In this document: piece after piece, positions 1 through 6,496 of the stretch
Numbering within the stretch: the stretch's first letter is position 1
Layout of the letters: each line of letters opens with the position of its first letter
Assembly: GCA_003565195.1 (NCBI GenBank)
Contig: PXCX01000251.1
Location: forward strand, 1 to 9,198
Direction of reading: 5' to 3'
Length of the DNA: 9,198 bases
Source: PVC group bacterium
GTDB lineage: Bacteria; Verrucomicrobiota; Kiritimatiellia; CAIKKV01; PXCX01
Notes under the pieces: model-generated
The model's database searches: none
The model's input: the letters and a program-made list of their open reading frames with translations, nothing else
Told to the model about the DNA's origin: nothing
Position numbers and translations under genes: made by a program

Positions 1-130
1 AGAATGCGTTGTCGAAGACCACCCCGGAGCCGGCCAGGCGGTCGAGGTTCGGCGTCTTCACAACCCGGTGCCCCATGAACCCCAGGCAGTCAGCCCGGTG
101 TTGATCTGTCATAATCCACAGAACATTCAT
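1..130 (-). CDS. Sulfatase, N-terminal part (runs off left edge)
   Basis: This is the first 43 codons of a sulfatase, a family that hydrolyses sulfate esters using a formylglycine residue made from Cys or Ser. The visible part starts MNVLWIMTDQHRADCLGFMG and continues to KTPNLDRLAGSGVVFDNAF, the usual sulfatase opening. The D-Q pair after 'WIMT' is where the family binds its metal ion. The C-x-P-S-R modification motif would lie beyond the window edge, so activity cannot be judged. The ATG overlaps the TGA of the upstream oxidoreductase gene as ATGA (127-130), which suggests translational coupling. AGGAAG lies a short distance upstream as a possible ribosome site. No signal peptide is visible, so a cytoplasmic location is likely. 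The substrate cannot be told; the neighbouring fucosidase makes a sulfated fucose-containing oligosaccharide a reasonable guess. Confidence 0.9.
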   Translation of the reverse strand, partial: MNVLWIMTDQHRADCLGFMGHRVVKTPNLDRLAGSGVVFDNAF

Positions 131-1488
131 CTTCTGACTTCCTGTTCGGATTCAGTGATTTTCTCAAGCGCTTTCTTGATGTCCATCCATTGCAGCTTTG
201 AAGGCACCGTGTGTAGTCCAGCGCTTAGGGCTGCCGCCACACCTGCCGCTTGGCCAGTGGCCGCAGCGGTTCCGGTTACACGATAGCTCGAATGAGCGAT
301 GAAATCTCCGCTGATGCAGCGTCCTCCCAACAGCAGATTGGGGACGTCCTGTGCGATCAATGCACGCATCGGAATATCGTAAGGTAGCATGGAAGCTCCA
401 TAAATGGAGTCATCCTGACCCTTGCTCTTTGCAGCACTGGTGCTGTGCACATCGATCCCGAAATGCACTTTGCATACCGCATCGTCATGTAGTCGCCCGG
501 AAGCCAGATCTTCCTGTGTTACGGTATAGAGACCGTGGATTCGACGACCCTCTCGGACGCCGATGTGCTCGCAAGTTGCCACAAGCTGCAGACTTTCCCA
601 GCCGCCGCCAAGCTTTTGCAGCCCCTTGGTCACGCGATGGACTTCCGCTCGTCCATGTACCGTGGCTCGGGTTAGGTCCGCCGCTTCAATGGCCGAAGCG
701 GCATACTCGTGGTTCACCATCAATGCCATTAGATTGTTGCGAACTTGGAACAGCTTTGTCTGGCTATAGGATGGCGCAATCCCGGCGCGCTGTATTTCCG
801 ACCGGAACGCTCGAACGGCTTCGTAGTTCACCGTCTTGTGTTGTTTCTGTTCGCCGCGATCCCAGAAACATATGAAAGGTCTTATTGTTTCCAGGTCGCG
901 AACAGCAACCAAAGCCATGTATGTCATGGGTTGGCAGGCCCCATCAGAGTTCCTGCCAAGGTCATAGCCACATCCGGCCAACGCCGCAAGATCTCCGTCG
1001 CCGGTAGCATCCACAAATACCTTTGCCCGCCATGCCTGACGCCCCGATTTTGACTCGGTAGCGACCGCATCGATACCGCTGCCATTCTTGACACATGACA
1101 CCACACGTGTGTGCAATTGAAACCTGATGCCTGCTTCTATACACATCTCCTCGAGGAGAATCTTCATCTCCTCAATATCGTACGTGTACATGTTGGGGTC
1201 GTGACCGTCAATGCGGGCCCCGCGATGGCCCAGATGACGAGAAATGTCACGGGGTATGCCGGGCTGGTTCATCTCGAACATCCAAGTCAGGAGACCTGCG
1301 GTCCAGACACCACCGAGGCAACCGTTCGCCTCAAGCAGGCATACCTTTGCGCCACCGCGGGCAGCAGCTAAGGCTGCGGACACACCTGCCGGTCCTGCGC
1401 CGGCTATCAGGACATCGGCATCGGTCACCACCGGAACCCGCTTAGCAGGCTCTGTGATATGTTGTCCTGGGCGAACAGTCTCTTTCAT
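127..1488 (-). CDS. FAD-dependent oxidoreductase (PF12831-type)
   Basis: This 453-residue protein is a flavoprotein of the FAD-dependent oxidoreductase family often found beside glycoside hydrolases and sulfatases in PVC bacteria. Its exact substrate is unknown. Residues 25-53 (DVLIAGAGPAG ... VCLLEA) form the dinucleotide-binding fold, with the glycine motif GAGPAG at 30-35. The second conserved motif VDATGDGD is at 159-166. The C-terminal FAD-contact region (LLLGGRCISGD ... TGTAAATGQAAG) is at 386-416. The length is normal and no lesion is seen. The ATG at 1488 is preceded by AGGAGAAGG, a good ribosome site, and lies 14 nt after one attC-like repeat. Its stop overlaps the start of the downstream sulfatase by 4 nt. 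A role in oxidising a sugar or sugar-derived intermediate is inference from context only. Confidence 0.9.
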   Translation of the reverse strand: MKETVRPGQHITEPAKRVPVVTDADVLIAGAGPAGVSAALAAARGGAKVCLLEANGCLGGVWTAGLLTWMFEMNQPGIPRDISRHLGHRGARIDGHDPNMYTYDIEEMKILLEEMCIEAGIRFQLHTRVVSCVKNGSGIDAVATESKSGRQAWRAKVFVDATGDGDLAALAGCGYDLGRNSDGACQPMTYMALVAVRDLETIRPFICFWDRGEQKQHKTVNYEAVRAFRSEIQRAGIAPSYSQTKLFQVRNNLMALMVNHEYAASAIEAADLTRATVHGRAEVHRVTKGLQKLGGGWESLQLVATCEHIGVREGRRIHGLYTVTQEDLASGRLHDDAVCKVHFGIDVHSTSAAKSKGQDDSIYGASMLPYDIPMRALIAQDVPNLLLGGRCISGDFIAHSSYRVTGTAAATGQAAGVAAALSAGLHTVPSKLQWMDIKKALEKITESEQEVRR

Positions 1489-1502
1489 GTTCCTTCTCCT
1501 GT

Positions 1503-1553
1503 CGAACGGCAGCGTTCAGGCACGCTGTCAAGCATCGCCTGCAACGTTGTTCG
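1503..1553 (-). repeat. attC-like palindromic repeat, copy 1
   Basis: This 51-bp imperfect palindrome lies between the UroD-like and oxidoreductase genes. The ends CGAAC (1503-1507) and GTTCG (1549-1553) pair. Inside them is an asymmetric unpaired spacer, then a long stem (AGCGTT/AACGTT and CAGGC/GCCTG) with unpaired bases on the right arm only, and the loop TGTCAA. In the direction of the genes the order is AAC ... GTT, as in integron attC sites. It begins 4 nt after the UroD-like stop and ends 14 nt before the oxidoreductase ATG. There is no T-run, so it is not an ordinary intrinsic terminator. Confidence 0.65.
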
Positions 1554-1557
1554 CGGT

Positions 1558-2640
1558 TCATTGTTTCTTCGTCCATTTGGCTATGTCGCGCAACGCCGCT
1601 TCGGCTTCCTGCTGATTGGATATGCCACAAACTGAGACCCATACGCCTCTTGGGTCAAGGGTCTTGAATAAGAGGGGTAGATCCTTGGCCGGTAACCCGA
1701 GGCACAATGCCTTGTTCCTGCTCTGAATACGTCGGTATACGTCGATCGAGTCGGCCCAGTAATCGTGTCCGGCCCCGGCGACCCATTGAATCGCATGAAT
1801 TTCCGGTATCTCAAGCAAGCGATCGAGATAGCGTAGAGCCTGAGGTCCATCAAGATGGTAGATGCACCGATCCATGTGTTGGCATTCCCGAATGATCCCT
1901 GGAACGAAAAGCTCCTCAAACGCCTTGTTGGAGATCATGCAGGAAAAGTCGTTGGACGGTACGTGGTACTTTCCCTTGCAGGTTGCGGGAAGCCAGGTCG
2001 TGCTTGGCATGCCTGCTGTAGAAAGCATCGTGTGGAAATGGTCGTATACGTCCAGAAAATCTGCCGTAATCCTGTCGCAAAGACGCTTTATGGCTTCCGG
2101 ATGCTCGATAGTATCGATGAGCAGTTCTTGTGGGTCCCGGAACGCCGCTATCGCATCGCCTCCGCCGTGCAAGTCGGTGTAGCCGACAATGAATTTGCCC
2201 TTTCCCACCGCAATCAAAGCTTCGGTCATTTCTTCCAGTTTGCGGAAGTAGAAAGAATTCCTGTCCAGTTGCAGTGTGTCGACGGATGCGTCTGACCAAT
2301 TGGCGAGCACGGGTTTACTCCACGCGGTGTGTTCTCCATACTCCATCTCGCAACCGTAGAAAGCGGAAAAGACTTCCGGCCCGAGATTCGGCCACGCGAT
2401 GGGAAGGCTGTCGGCGAAATGCACCGTATTCCGGAGGTGGGCGTAAGCCTGAGCTGCTATGTGCTCTGAGTCCAGCCATCTCTCGCGCAGGGTTGCATGC
2501 TTCTTTTGCGGAACGGGCTTCTGATCGGCCTCCGGCACGCAAAAGTTCATCGATACAAGCGGACGATCCAAGACGGCACAATCCCACCACGCTTCGTAGC
2601 GATTAAGCACTTTGTCAAAATCAGGTTTTAGCTCAAACAT
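1558..2640 (-). CDS. Uroporphyrinogen-decarboxylase-like protein
   Basis: This 360-residue protein looks like a member of the UroD/cobamide-methyltransferase-like superfamily (PF01208 type). Features seen are the N-terminal FDKVLNRYEAWW with LDRPLVS (residues 8-30), the DLHGGGDAIAAFRDP segment (156-170), and the HLDGPQALRYLDRLLEIPEI segment (262-281), followed by IQWVAGAG (284-291). These match the fold core where the family holds its ligand at the barrel mouth. The length is full. True heme enzymes are better conserved, and this subgroup, common in PVC genomes next to glycoside hydrolases, has no settled function; demethylation of a methylated compound is only a guess. The ATG at 2640 has GGGGAAAG upstream and lies 14 nt after repeat copy 2. 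The gene ends 4 nt before repeat copy 1. Confidence 0.8.
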   Translation of the reverse strand: MFELKPDFDKVLNRYEAWWDCAVLDRPLVSMNFCVPEADQKPVPQKKHATLRERWLDSEHIAAQAYAHLRNTVHFADSLPIAWPNLGPEVFSAFYGCEMEYGEHTAWSKPVLANWSDASVDTLQLDRNSFYFRKLEEMTEALIAVGKGKFIVGYTDLHGGGDAIAAFRDPQELLIDTIEHPEAIKRLCDRITADFLDVYDHFHTMLSTAGMPSTTWLPATCKGKYHVPSNDFSCMISNKAFEELFVPGIIRECQHMDRCIYHLDGPQALRYLDRLLEIPEIHAIQWVAGAGHDYWADSIDVYRRIQSRNKALCLGLPAKDLPLLFKTLDPRGVWVSVCGISNQQEAEAALRDIAKWTKKQ

Positions 2641-2654
2641 CGACTGTCTTTCCC

Positions 2655-2707
2655 CGAACGGTAGCGTTCAGGCGCGCTGTCAAGCGTCTCCTGCAAAGCT
2701 TGGTTCG
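2655..2707 (-). repeat. attC-like palindromic repeat, copy 2
   Basis: This 53-bp copy overlaps the 3' end of the fucosidase gene and supplies its TGA stop (2680-2682) in the loop. The outer pairing extends to 7 bp (CCCGAAC at 2653-2659 with GTTCGGG at 2703-2709). The spacer is GGT on one side and two bases on the other. The inner stem AGCGTT/AAAGCT and CAGGCG/CTCCTG carries one mismatch per half, plus unpaired bases on the right arm. The loop TGTCAA is identical to copy 1. The next gene's ATG is 14 nt past the end. Confidence 0.65.
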
Positions 2708-4272
2708 GGAATCTGATCTCCATAGAACAAAGCGAGTTCGGAAACGGCTGGACAGGCGGCAGATTTGACTATACGCAATCGAACTCGTCGTGTCGTGATA
2801 CTCCGCCCTCGGATTAGACGGCGAGCACCAATAGCGGGCTCGCAGCACCACTCTCGCCACTTGTTGTCGTCGTCAACATCAACGGCAAAACGGTCTATGC
2901 GTTGGCCCAGGGGAAGAAACTCCCTGATCCTTATTACGTTGAACGTGACAGGTTGTCGGAAATCCAGCATCAGTTCAGGTTTCATCCAGTTGTCATCGGT
3001 AGCCCAGTAGGTTTCGTCGTTGCCATCGATCACATGAGCGGGCGCAAAGAGTCCAAGACCGCCACGCATATTGTTGGCCGAACATTCTGCATTTCGAGCC
3101 AGGTTGTGAGCGAAGGTCTCATCCAGTAGGCGTCGGAACCCCTGAAGGGAGCGAATGTCGTTTTCGTGAATCAGACCGCGACGGTCGGGAGGAAGATTCA
3201 GCAGGAACGAAGCGCCGCGACCGATGGATTTGAAGTAAAGCTCCAGAAGGTTTTCGGGAGATCGAACTCTGTCATCTTCAGCCGAATGATAAAACCAGCC
3301 GGGGCGGATGGACACATCGCATTCGGCAGGGAGCCAATGCGATCCCTGCCGATCGCCGGAATTCAGCAAGTCCGTTGGCGAATCCCAAGCGTCAACCATA
3401 TCGCTATTGAGACGTGTCTTGAATGAATCCCTGTCGATCCCTGGAAAGAGAAGGTCGGCATCGATCGTCGACCAGCAGGGATTTCCGGCAATGCCCTTCT
3501 CGTTGCCAACCCAGCGGATATCAGGCCCCGCATCGCTGAACATAACGGCATCCGGCTGATTGCGGCGCACGATCTCACGAGTGTTCTTCCAGTCATAGTA
3601 GGATTTCCGGTCTATACTGCGCACCTCCTTGGCTCCGCCATAGTAGCCGTTGCCGCCATTCGCACCGTCAAACCAGACCTCAAACAATTCACCGTATTCG
3701 GTGGTCAGTTCCTCTAGTTGATTCCGAAAATACTGGAGATAAGCTGGCCGTCCATACTCCGCATGATTCCGGTCCCACGGGGAAAGATAAGCTCCAAACC
3801 CGATTCCGTGATGTCGACAAGAGTCTGAAATCTCCCGTACCACATCGCCCTCACCGCTGCGCCATGGACTGTTCTTCACCGAGTGTTCCGTGTACCGGGA
3901 AGGCCAGAGACAAAACCCGTCGTGATGTTTGCAAATCAGGATCAGGCCTGACATGCCAGCTTCCGCAGCAGTGCGAACGATCTGATCTGCGTCGAATGCA
4001 GTAGGGGCGAACACGTTGGGAGATTCGTCGCCGTATCCCCATTCCCTATCTGTGAAGGTATTCGGCGAAAAATGAAGAAAACCGTAAAACTCGCGCTGGT
4101 GCCAACGCAACTGGCGCTTCGAGGGTATGGGCCCATACGTTGTGGGTATTGAGTTAGACTTATACATGCTTCCTGGGTCTTCGTCGAGACCATTGAGCTC
4201 GTAAAACGATACGGGCGGTCGATCAACCGGCTCGCCACGCAGGGTAGCCATTAGTCTTTCTTGTCGGGTCAT
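2680..4272 (-). CDS. GH29 alpha-L-fucosidase with C-terminal discoidin-like domain and a UroD-like N-terminal leader
   Basis: This enzyme should release alpha-L-fucose from glycans with retention of configuration. The GH29 barrel spans roughly residues 43-390. It contains LHFSPNTFTDREWGYGDESP (66-85), CKHHDGFCLWPS (114-125), SPWDRNH (164-170) and EVWFDGANGG (198-207), whose Asp202 is the expected nucleophile. PAECDVSIRPGWFYH (315-329) and SIGRGASFLLNLPPDR (349-364) are further family motifs. Residues ~405-517 resemble an F5/8 type C (discoidin, CBM32-like) domain. Residues 1-33 (MTRQERLMATLRGEPVDRPP and on to LDEDP) do not belong to GH29: they match the opening of UroD-family proteins. An internal ATG at 4167, preceded by AGGA, fits an ancestral fucosidase start (MYKSNSIPT). 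The stop lies inside repeat copy 2, which adds the C-terminal residues PEPSFAGDA. No signal peptide is seen. Confidence 0.92.
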   Translation of the reverse strand: MTRQERLMATLRGEPVDRPPVSFYELNGLDEDPGSMYKSNSIPTTYGPIPSKRQLRWHQREFYGFLHFSPNTFTDREWGYGDESPNVFAPTAFDADQIVRTAAEAGMSGLILICKHHDGFCLWPSRYTEHSVKNSPWRSGEGDVVREISDSCRHHGIGFGAYLSPWDRNHAEYGRPAYLQYFRNQLEELTTEYGELFEVWFDGANGGNGYYGGAKEVRSIDRKSYYDWKNTREIVRRNQPDAVMFSDAGPDIRWVGNEKGIAGNPCWSTIDADLLFPGIDRDSFKTRLNSDMVDAWDSPTDLLNSGDRQGSHWLPAECDVSIRPGWFYHSAEDDRVRSPENLLELYFKSIGRGASFLLNLPPDRRGLIHENDIRSLQGFRRLLDETFAHNLARNAECSANNMRGGLGLFAPAHVIDGNDETYWATDDNWMKPELMLDFRQPVTFNVIRIREFLPLGQRIDRFAVDVDDDNKWREWCCEPAIGARRLIRGRSITTRRVRLRIVKSAACPAVSELALFYGDQIPEPSFAGDA

Positions 4273-4285
4273 TCTTTACTCACGT

Positions 4286-4338
4286 CGAACAGCGCAGGTC
4301 AGGCGCGATCCCAAGCGTCGCCTCCGGTGCCTGGTTGG
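4286..4338 (-). repeat. attC-like palindromic repeat, copy 3
   Basis: This is the most diverged copy, 53 bp, overlapping the 3' end of the sulfatase remnant and supplying its TGA (4299-4301). The ends are CGAAC (4286-4290) and GTTGG (4334-4338). AGGCG pairs with CGCCT near the loop. The outer stem GCAGGT faces GGTGCC and pairs poorly. The loop is TCCCAA instead of TGTCAA. The fucosidase ATG follows after 13 nt, so the boundary geometry is kept although the palindrome is eroded. Confidence 0.55.
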
Positions 4339-5072
4339 TTTCTGTTTTGTTGATCCCAGTCATCACCCAGCATGTCGTTCAATGACGTGGCGATGGTTGT
4401 TGGCGCGTAGAGCGTATCCTCTGCATTGACCACTTCTCCAGATGGCATCACGTAAAGATTTCCGGTGCTGGCAAGGGCATTGTGAGCGTATTGTATCTGC
4501 AAGTTGCCGTCCCGTTCCGTACGTTCATTCTCGGCCGCATCAAAATCCATTGATTCGTCAGCAAACATTGCGAGTGCTTGAAGCGGCGCAGGCAGTTCTG
4601 CTTCCTGCTGAAGCAGGTTGTGCTGCTCTCCGGGGTCTGCCTGGAGATCGAAGGCCAATGACGGCGCTTTACGGAAGCGAACATACTTGTACCGGTCCTG
4701 TCGTACCATGCGGAATTCCGTGCCTTCTCCCCACCGAGGAGTGAGTGAGTCGCAGACGATGGGTCGGTCGGGTGCCGGCTCCGTGACGTTATCCGTCAAG
4801 AACTTTGCCAGGTGTCGACGAGGCGCAGTAAGCGGGAAGTGGGGACGCGAGAAGCTTGCACATAGAAACCATGGCTTATCAGGATTTGCGTGTTGATGTT
4901 CTCGAAGAAAAGCAATGCTTTCGTGGCACACTACCTCGTCAGCTTGTGATGCGAGATGGTCCAATGTCGGTGTCTCGATGGGTTCGCCACCTTCACTTGT
5001 CGGTACGTGCCCCATGAATCTGAAGCTGTGTTCGTAACTCAATAGCAGGAAAATGTTCGGTCGCTTCTTCAA
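4299..5072 (-). CDS. Internally deleted sulfatase remnant (257 aa, no catalytic motif)
   Basis: The reading frame is open but the protein is about half the usual 450-520 residues. Residues 1-43 (KRPNIFLLLSYEHSFRFMGH ... ETPTLDHLASQ) are a sulfatase start. They jump directly to ADEVVCHESIAFLREHQ and KPWFLCASFSRPHFPLTAP (67-84), a segment normally more than 100 residues downstream. Another gap near residue 100 leads to the late region FRMVRQDRYKYVRFR ... DLQADPGEQHNLL (120-154). The C-x-P/S-x-R formylglycine motif and the central metal-binding Asp-His region are absent, and the first metal Asp is replaced by Tyr13 in LSYEHS. It therefore cannot be a normal sulfatase. Start TTG at 5072 has AAAGGA upstream; no ATG fits. 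It follows the RHH antitoxin gene by 33 nt. The last residues come from repeat copy 3. Pseudogene is the likeliest status. Confidence 0.82.
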   Translation of the reverse strand: MKKRPNIFLLLSYEHSFRFMGHVPTSEGGEPIETPTLDHLASQADEVVCHESIAFLREHQHANPDKPWFLCASFSRPHFPLTAPRRHLAKFLTDNVTEPAPDRPIVCDSLTPRWGEGTEFRMVRQDRYKYVRFRKAPSLAFDLQADPGEQHNLLQQEAELPAPLQALAMFADESMDFDAAENERTERDGNLQIQYAHNALASTGNLYVMPSGEVVNAEDTLYAPTTIATSLNDMLGDDWDQQNRNQPGTGGDAWDRA

Positions 5073-5105
5073 ATCATATCCTTTCTTGATGCCGAACGCC
5101 GAAAA

Positions 5106-5345
5106 TCAGGATTTTTCGCGGCTAAGCGCAAGTACCTTCCTGCAGGTCGATTCAGCCCACTCCAGCGCATCAGATTCCCGAACACGGTCGGCTGCCATGG
5201 CTCGGTAGCCGTCGTAAAGGTTTTCTTTGAGCACATGTGGACGTACAAGTTCTTCCACAAAGTGGCTTGTCTTGCGAGGACCGATGACACGGCGCAGACC
5301 ATCGTAGACATCTTCATCAATCGCAAGTGTCAATTTCTTTTGCAT
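5106..5345 (-). CDS. Ribbon-helix-helix (CopG-like) antitoxin without a toxin
   Basis: This 79-residue protein starts MQKKLTLAIDEDVYDGLRRV, a short beta strand and helix typical of RHH DNA-binding antitoxins. It continues with IGPRKTSHFVEELVRPHVL and a YRAMAADRVRESDALEWAE segment, the pattern seen in antitoxins partnered with MazF/PemK-type endoribonucleases. In such modules the toxin gene normally starts at or just over the antitoxin stop. Here nothing of the kind follows: the C-terminal end (STCRKVLALSREKS) leads into the sulfatase remnant. The chosen ATG at 5345 gives the canonical domain start; extension to ATG 5402 would add 19 unrelated residues and overlap the promoter. A promoter and an inverted repeat lie just upstream, fitting autoregulation. 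The identification rests on pattern recognition. Confidence 0.75.
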   Translation of the reverse strand: MQKKLTLAIDEDVYDGLRRVIGPRKTSHFVEELVRPHVLKENLYDGYRAMAADRVRESDALEWAESTCRKVLALSREKS

Positions 5346-5372
5346 GCTGCACCCATTTCTCAAAACAACACG

Positions 5373-5389
5373 TATGCTAAACGTGCATA
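5373..5389. promoter_or_regulatory. Inverted repeat, candidate autoregulatory operator
   Basis: TATGC (5373-5377) and GCATA (5385-5389) form a 5-bp dyad with a 7-nt gap that overlaps the -10 hexamer. RHH antitoxins usually bind short dyads over their own promoter, so this is a plausible operator. The arms are short, and chance occurrence cannot be excluded. Confidence 0.35.
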
Positions 5390-5402
5390 ACACGATCGTC
5401 AA
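5374..5402 (-). promoter_or_regulatory. Probable promoter of the RHH antitoxin gene
   Basis: Reading the minus strand, TTGACG (5397-5402) is 17 nt from TAGCAT (5374-5379), a near-consensus -35 and a 4-of-6 match to -10. It is about 28 nt upstream of the ATG at 5345. It gives this gene its own transcription start inside the array. Confidence 0.5.
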
Positions 5403-5424
5403 GTCTGCTCTCTTGTTTCTTCCA

Positions 5425-5477
5425 CAAACGGCGCAGGTCAGGCGCGCTGTAAAGCGTCGCCTGAACCTGCTGGTTCG
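5425..5477 (-). repeat. attC-like palindromic repeat, copy 4
   Basis: This is the best-paired copy, 53 bp, starting 3 nt after the creatininase stop. The ends are CAAAC (5425-5429) and GTTCG (5473-5477). The spacer is GGC against TG. The stem GCAGGT/ACCTGC is perfect. CAGGCG pairs with CGCCTG after one unpaired A on the right arm, then CGC with GCG after one unpaired T on the same arm. The loop is TGTAAA. This arrangement of outer box, unpaired spacer, inner box with two extrahelical bases and a short terminal loop is the attC layout. Confidence 0.68.
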
Positions 5478-5480
5478 GTA

Positions 5481-6184
5481 TTATATGCTCCACCAATGAG
5501 GCGGACAAATTCCAGGCAGATTCAACGTTTGCTTTTCCTTCGGCAATGATTCCAGCAATTCAATCGCCTTTCTACCAATGGCTCCTGCCGCAAGTTCATC
5601 ATTGCGTCGTCCAACCTCTGCGGAAGCATGTTCGCGGGGGTCTAACCCACCGATCCCGTCGGGCGGCTGCATGTTGGGAGCAAGCGGGCCTTCCCCGAGT
5701 TCCGCCATATCCACAAGTTCCGGATAAAAGAACATCATGTTGGACGTTTCCCACTTCGCGGCATGGTCGGAACTCGATTCATCACATCGACTCAATGTCA
5801 TTTCCCATAATCCAATGCCGGTGACCGTACTGTCGGCAACCACCGGCTCCAATGCCCGGTTGATCCATGTGATCTGTTGCATTACAATATGTCCCGACAC
5901 ACCCATAATGACACGTGTCCCCATTGCCTTGATCCGATTGAACAGGGCCGTAAGCATGGCGATTTTTCATTCGTCTTCATCCGGATGTAAAGCCTCGTTC
6001 CCTTTGACATAGCGTGAGTGCGGAAAATAGACCGGCGGATACACGACACCGCCGAACTGTTCAGCGCACTTGACCAAGATTGCATGCGCTTTCATCGCAT
6101 CGTTGCCCAGTGGCAAATGCCTGCCGTGCCATTCTATCAGGCCGAAAGGCACATAAACCACCGGAAACAATGGACTTTAATCAT
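5481..6184 (-). pseudogene. Creatininase-family amidohydrolase, broken by frameshift and in-frame stop
   Basis: The creatininase family (PF02633) hydrolyses cyclic amides or amidine-type substrates with two metal ions. The N-terminal part (6170 down to 5967) holds VPFGLIEWHGRHLPLGND, with the family's Glu, His and Asp metal ligands. The rest (from 5957) holds GVSGH, the second His, and KWETSNMMFFYPELVDM with the Glu of the ETS motif, ending at TAA 5481. The two parts are in the same frame, separated by a TGA at 5967-5969. The natural start seems to be ATG 6184, which has a perfect GGAGGT 6 nt upstream, but that frame ends after 15 codons. A frameshift near 6170-6175 is needed to enter the enzyme frame; TTG 6170 is only the first possible start in that frame. 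Other genes here end in TGA, so recoding is unlikely. The gene ends 3 nt before repeat copy 4. Confidence 0.8.
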
Positions 6185-6190
6185 ATTGTT

Positions 6191-6232
6191 ACCTCCACTT
6201 GAAATTATGTGGCAAATGATAATGAAATGCAA
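6191..6232 (-). promoter_or_regulatory. Candidate promoter and strong ribosome site at the head of the minus-strand array
   Basis: Reading the minus strand, a -10-like CATAAT (6204-6209) lies 17 nt from a weak -35 TTGCAT (6227-6232). GGAGGT (6191-6196) follows, 6 nt before ATG 6184. The Shine-Dalgarno match decides that 6184 was the original creatininase start. The -35 is poor, so the promoter is tentative. It would be the first promoter for the whole leftward array. Confidence 0.4.
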
Positions 6233-6496
6233 GAACATTGTAGTCATTGGGACAAGCGTGCGTTTGAATTGCTCCCCGGGAAGGCGCCGAAATTCGTCTT
6301 GGTTATACCTGGCCTGTCTACAGGACAGATTGCCATGGATTGCTTGTATATTATACCGACTGGGAAGTGAGTGATGAGGCAGGGGATGTAACCTTTAACT
6401 TGGCTAAAGGTCTTGAGACCGTCGAATCACCGCCGGTTGTCGGTAGCGTAACGGTGCCCGCTACGGAACTGTATGGTGTGCAGGCAGGCGTGAATT

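Noticed and set aside
351..875. Plus-strand 174-residue ORF
   Set aside because: It lies wholly antisense to the intact oxidoreductase gene and resembles no family.
5346..5402. Extended N-terminus of the RHH antitoxin from ATG 5402
   Set aside because: The extra 19 residues are not antitoxin-like and the start would lie in the -35 hexamer; ATG 5345 gives the canonical domain.
1503..5477. Reading the four repeats as a CRISPR array
   Set aside because: They are more than 1 kb apart with whole genes between them, vary in sequence and have no spacer pattern.
1503..5477. Reading the four repeats as intrinsic terminators
   Set aside because: No T-run follows on the gene strand, and the outer boxes and asymmetric spacer are conserved, which a terminator does not need.
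5967..5969. TGA recoding (selenocysteine or tryptophan) in the creatininase-family gene
   Set aside because: TGA is the normal stop of the oxidoreductase, UroD-like, fucosidase, sulfatase-remnant and DUF523 genes here, no family Cys or Sec site falls at this position, and the gene has a second lesion.
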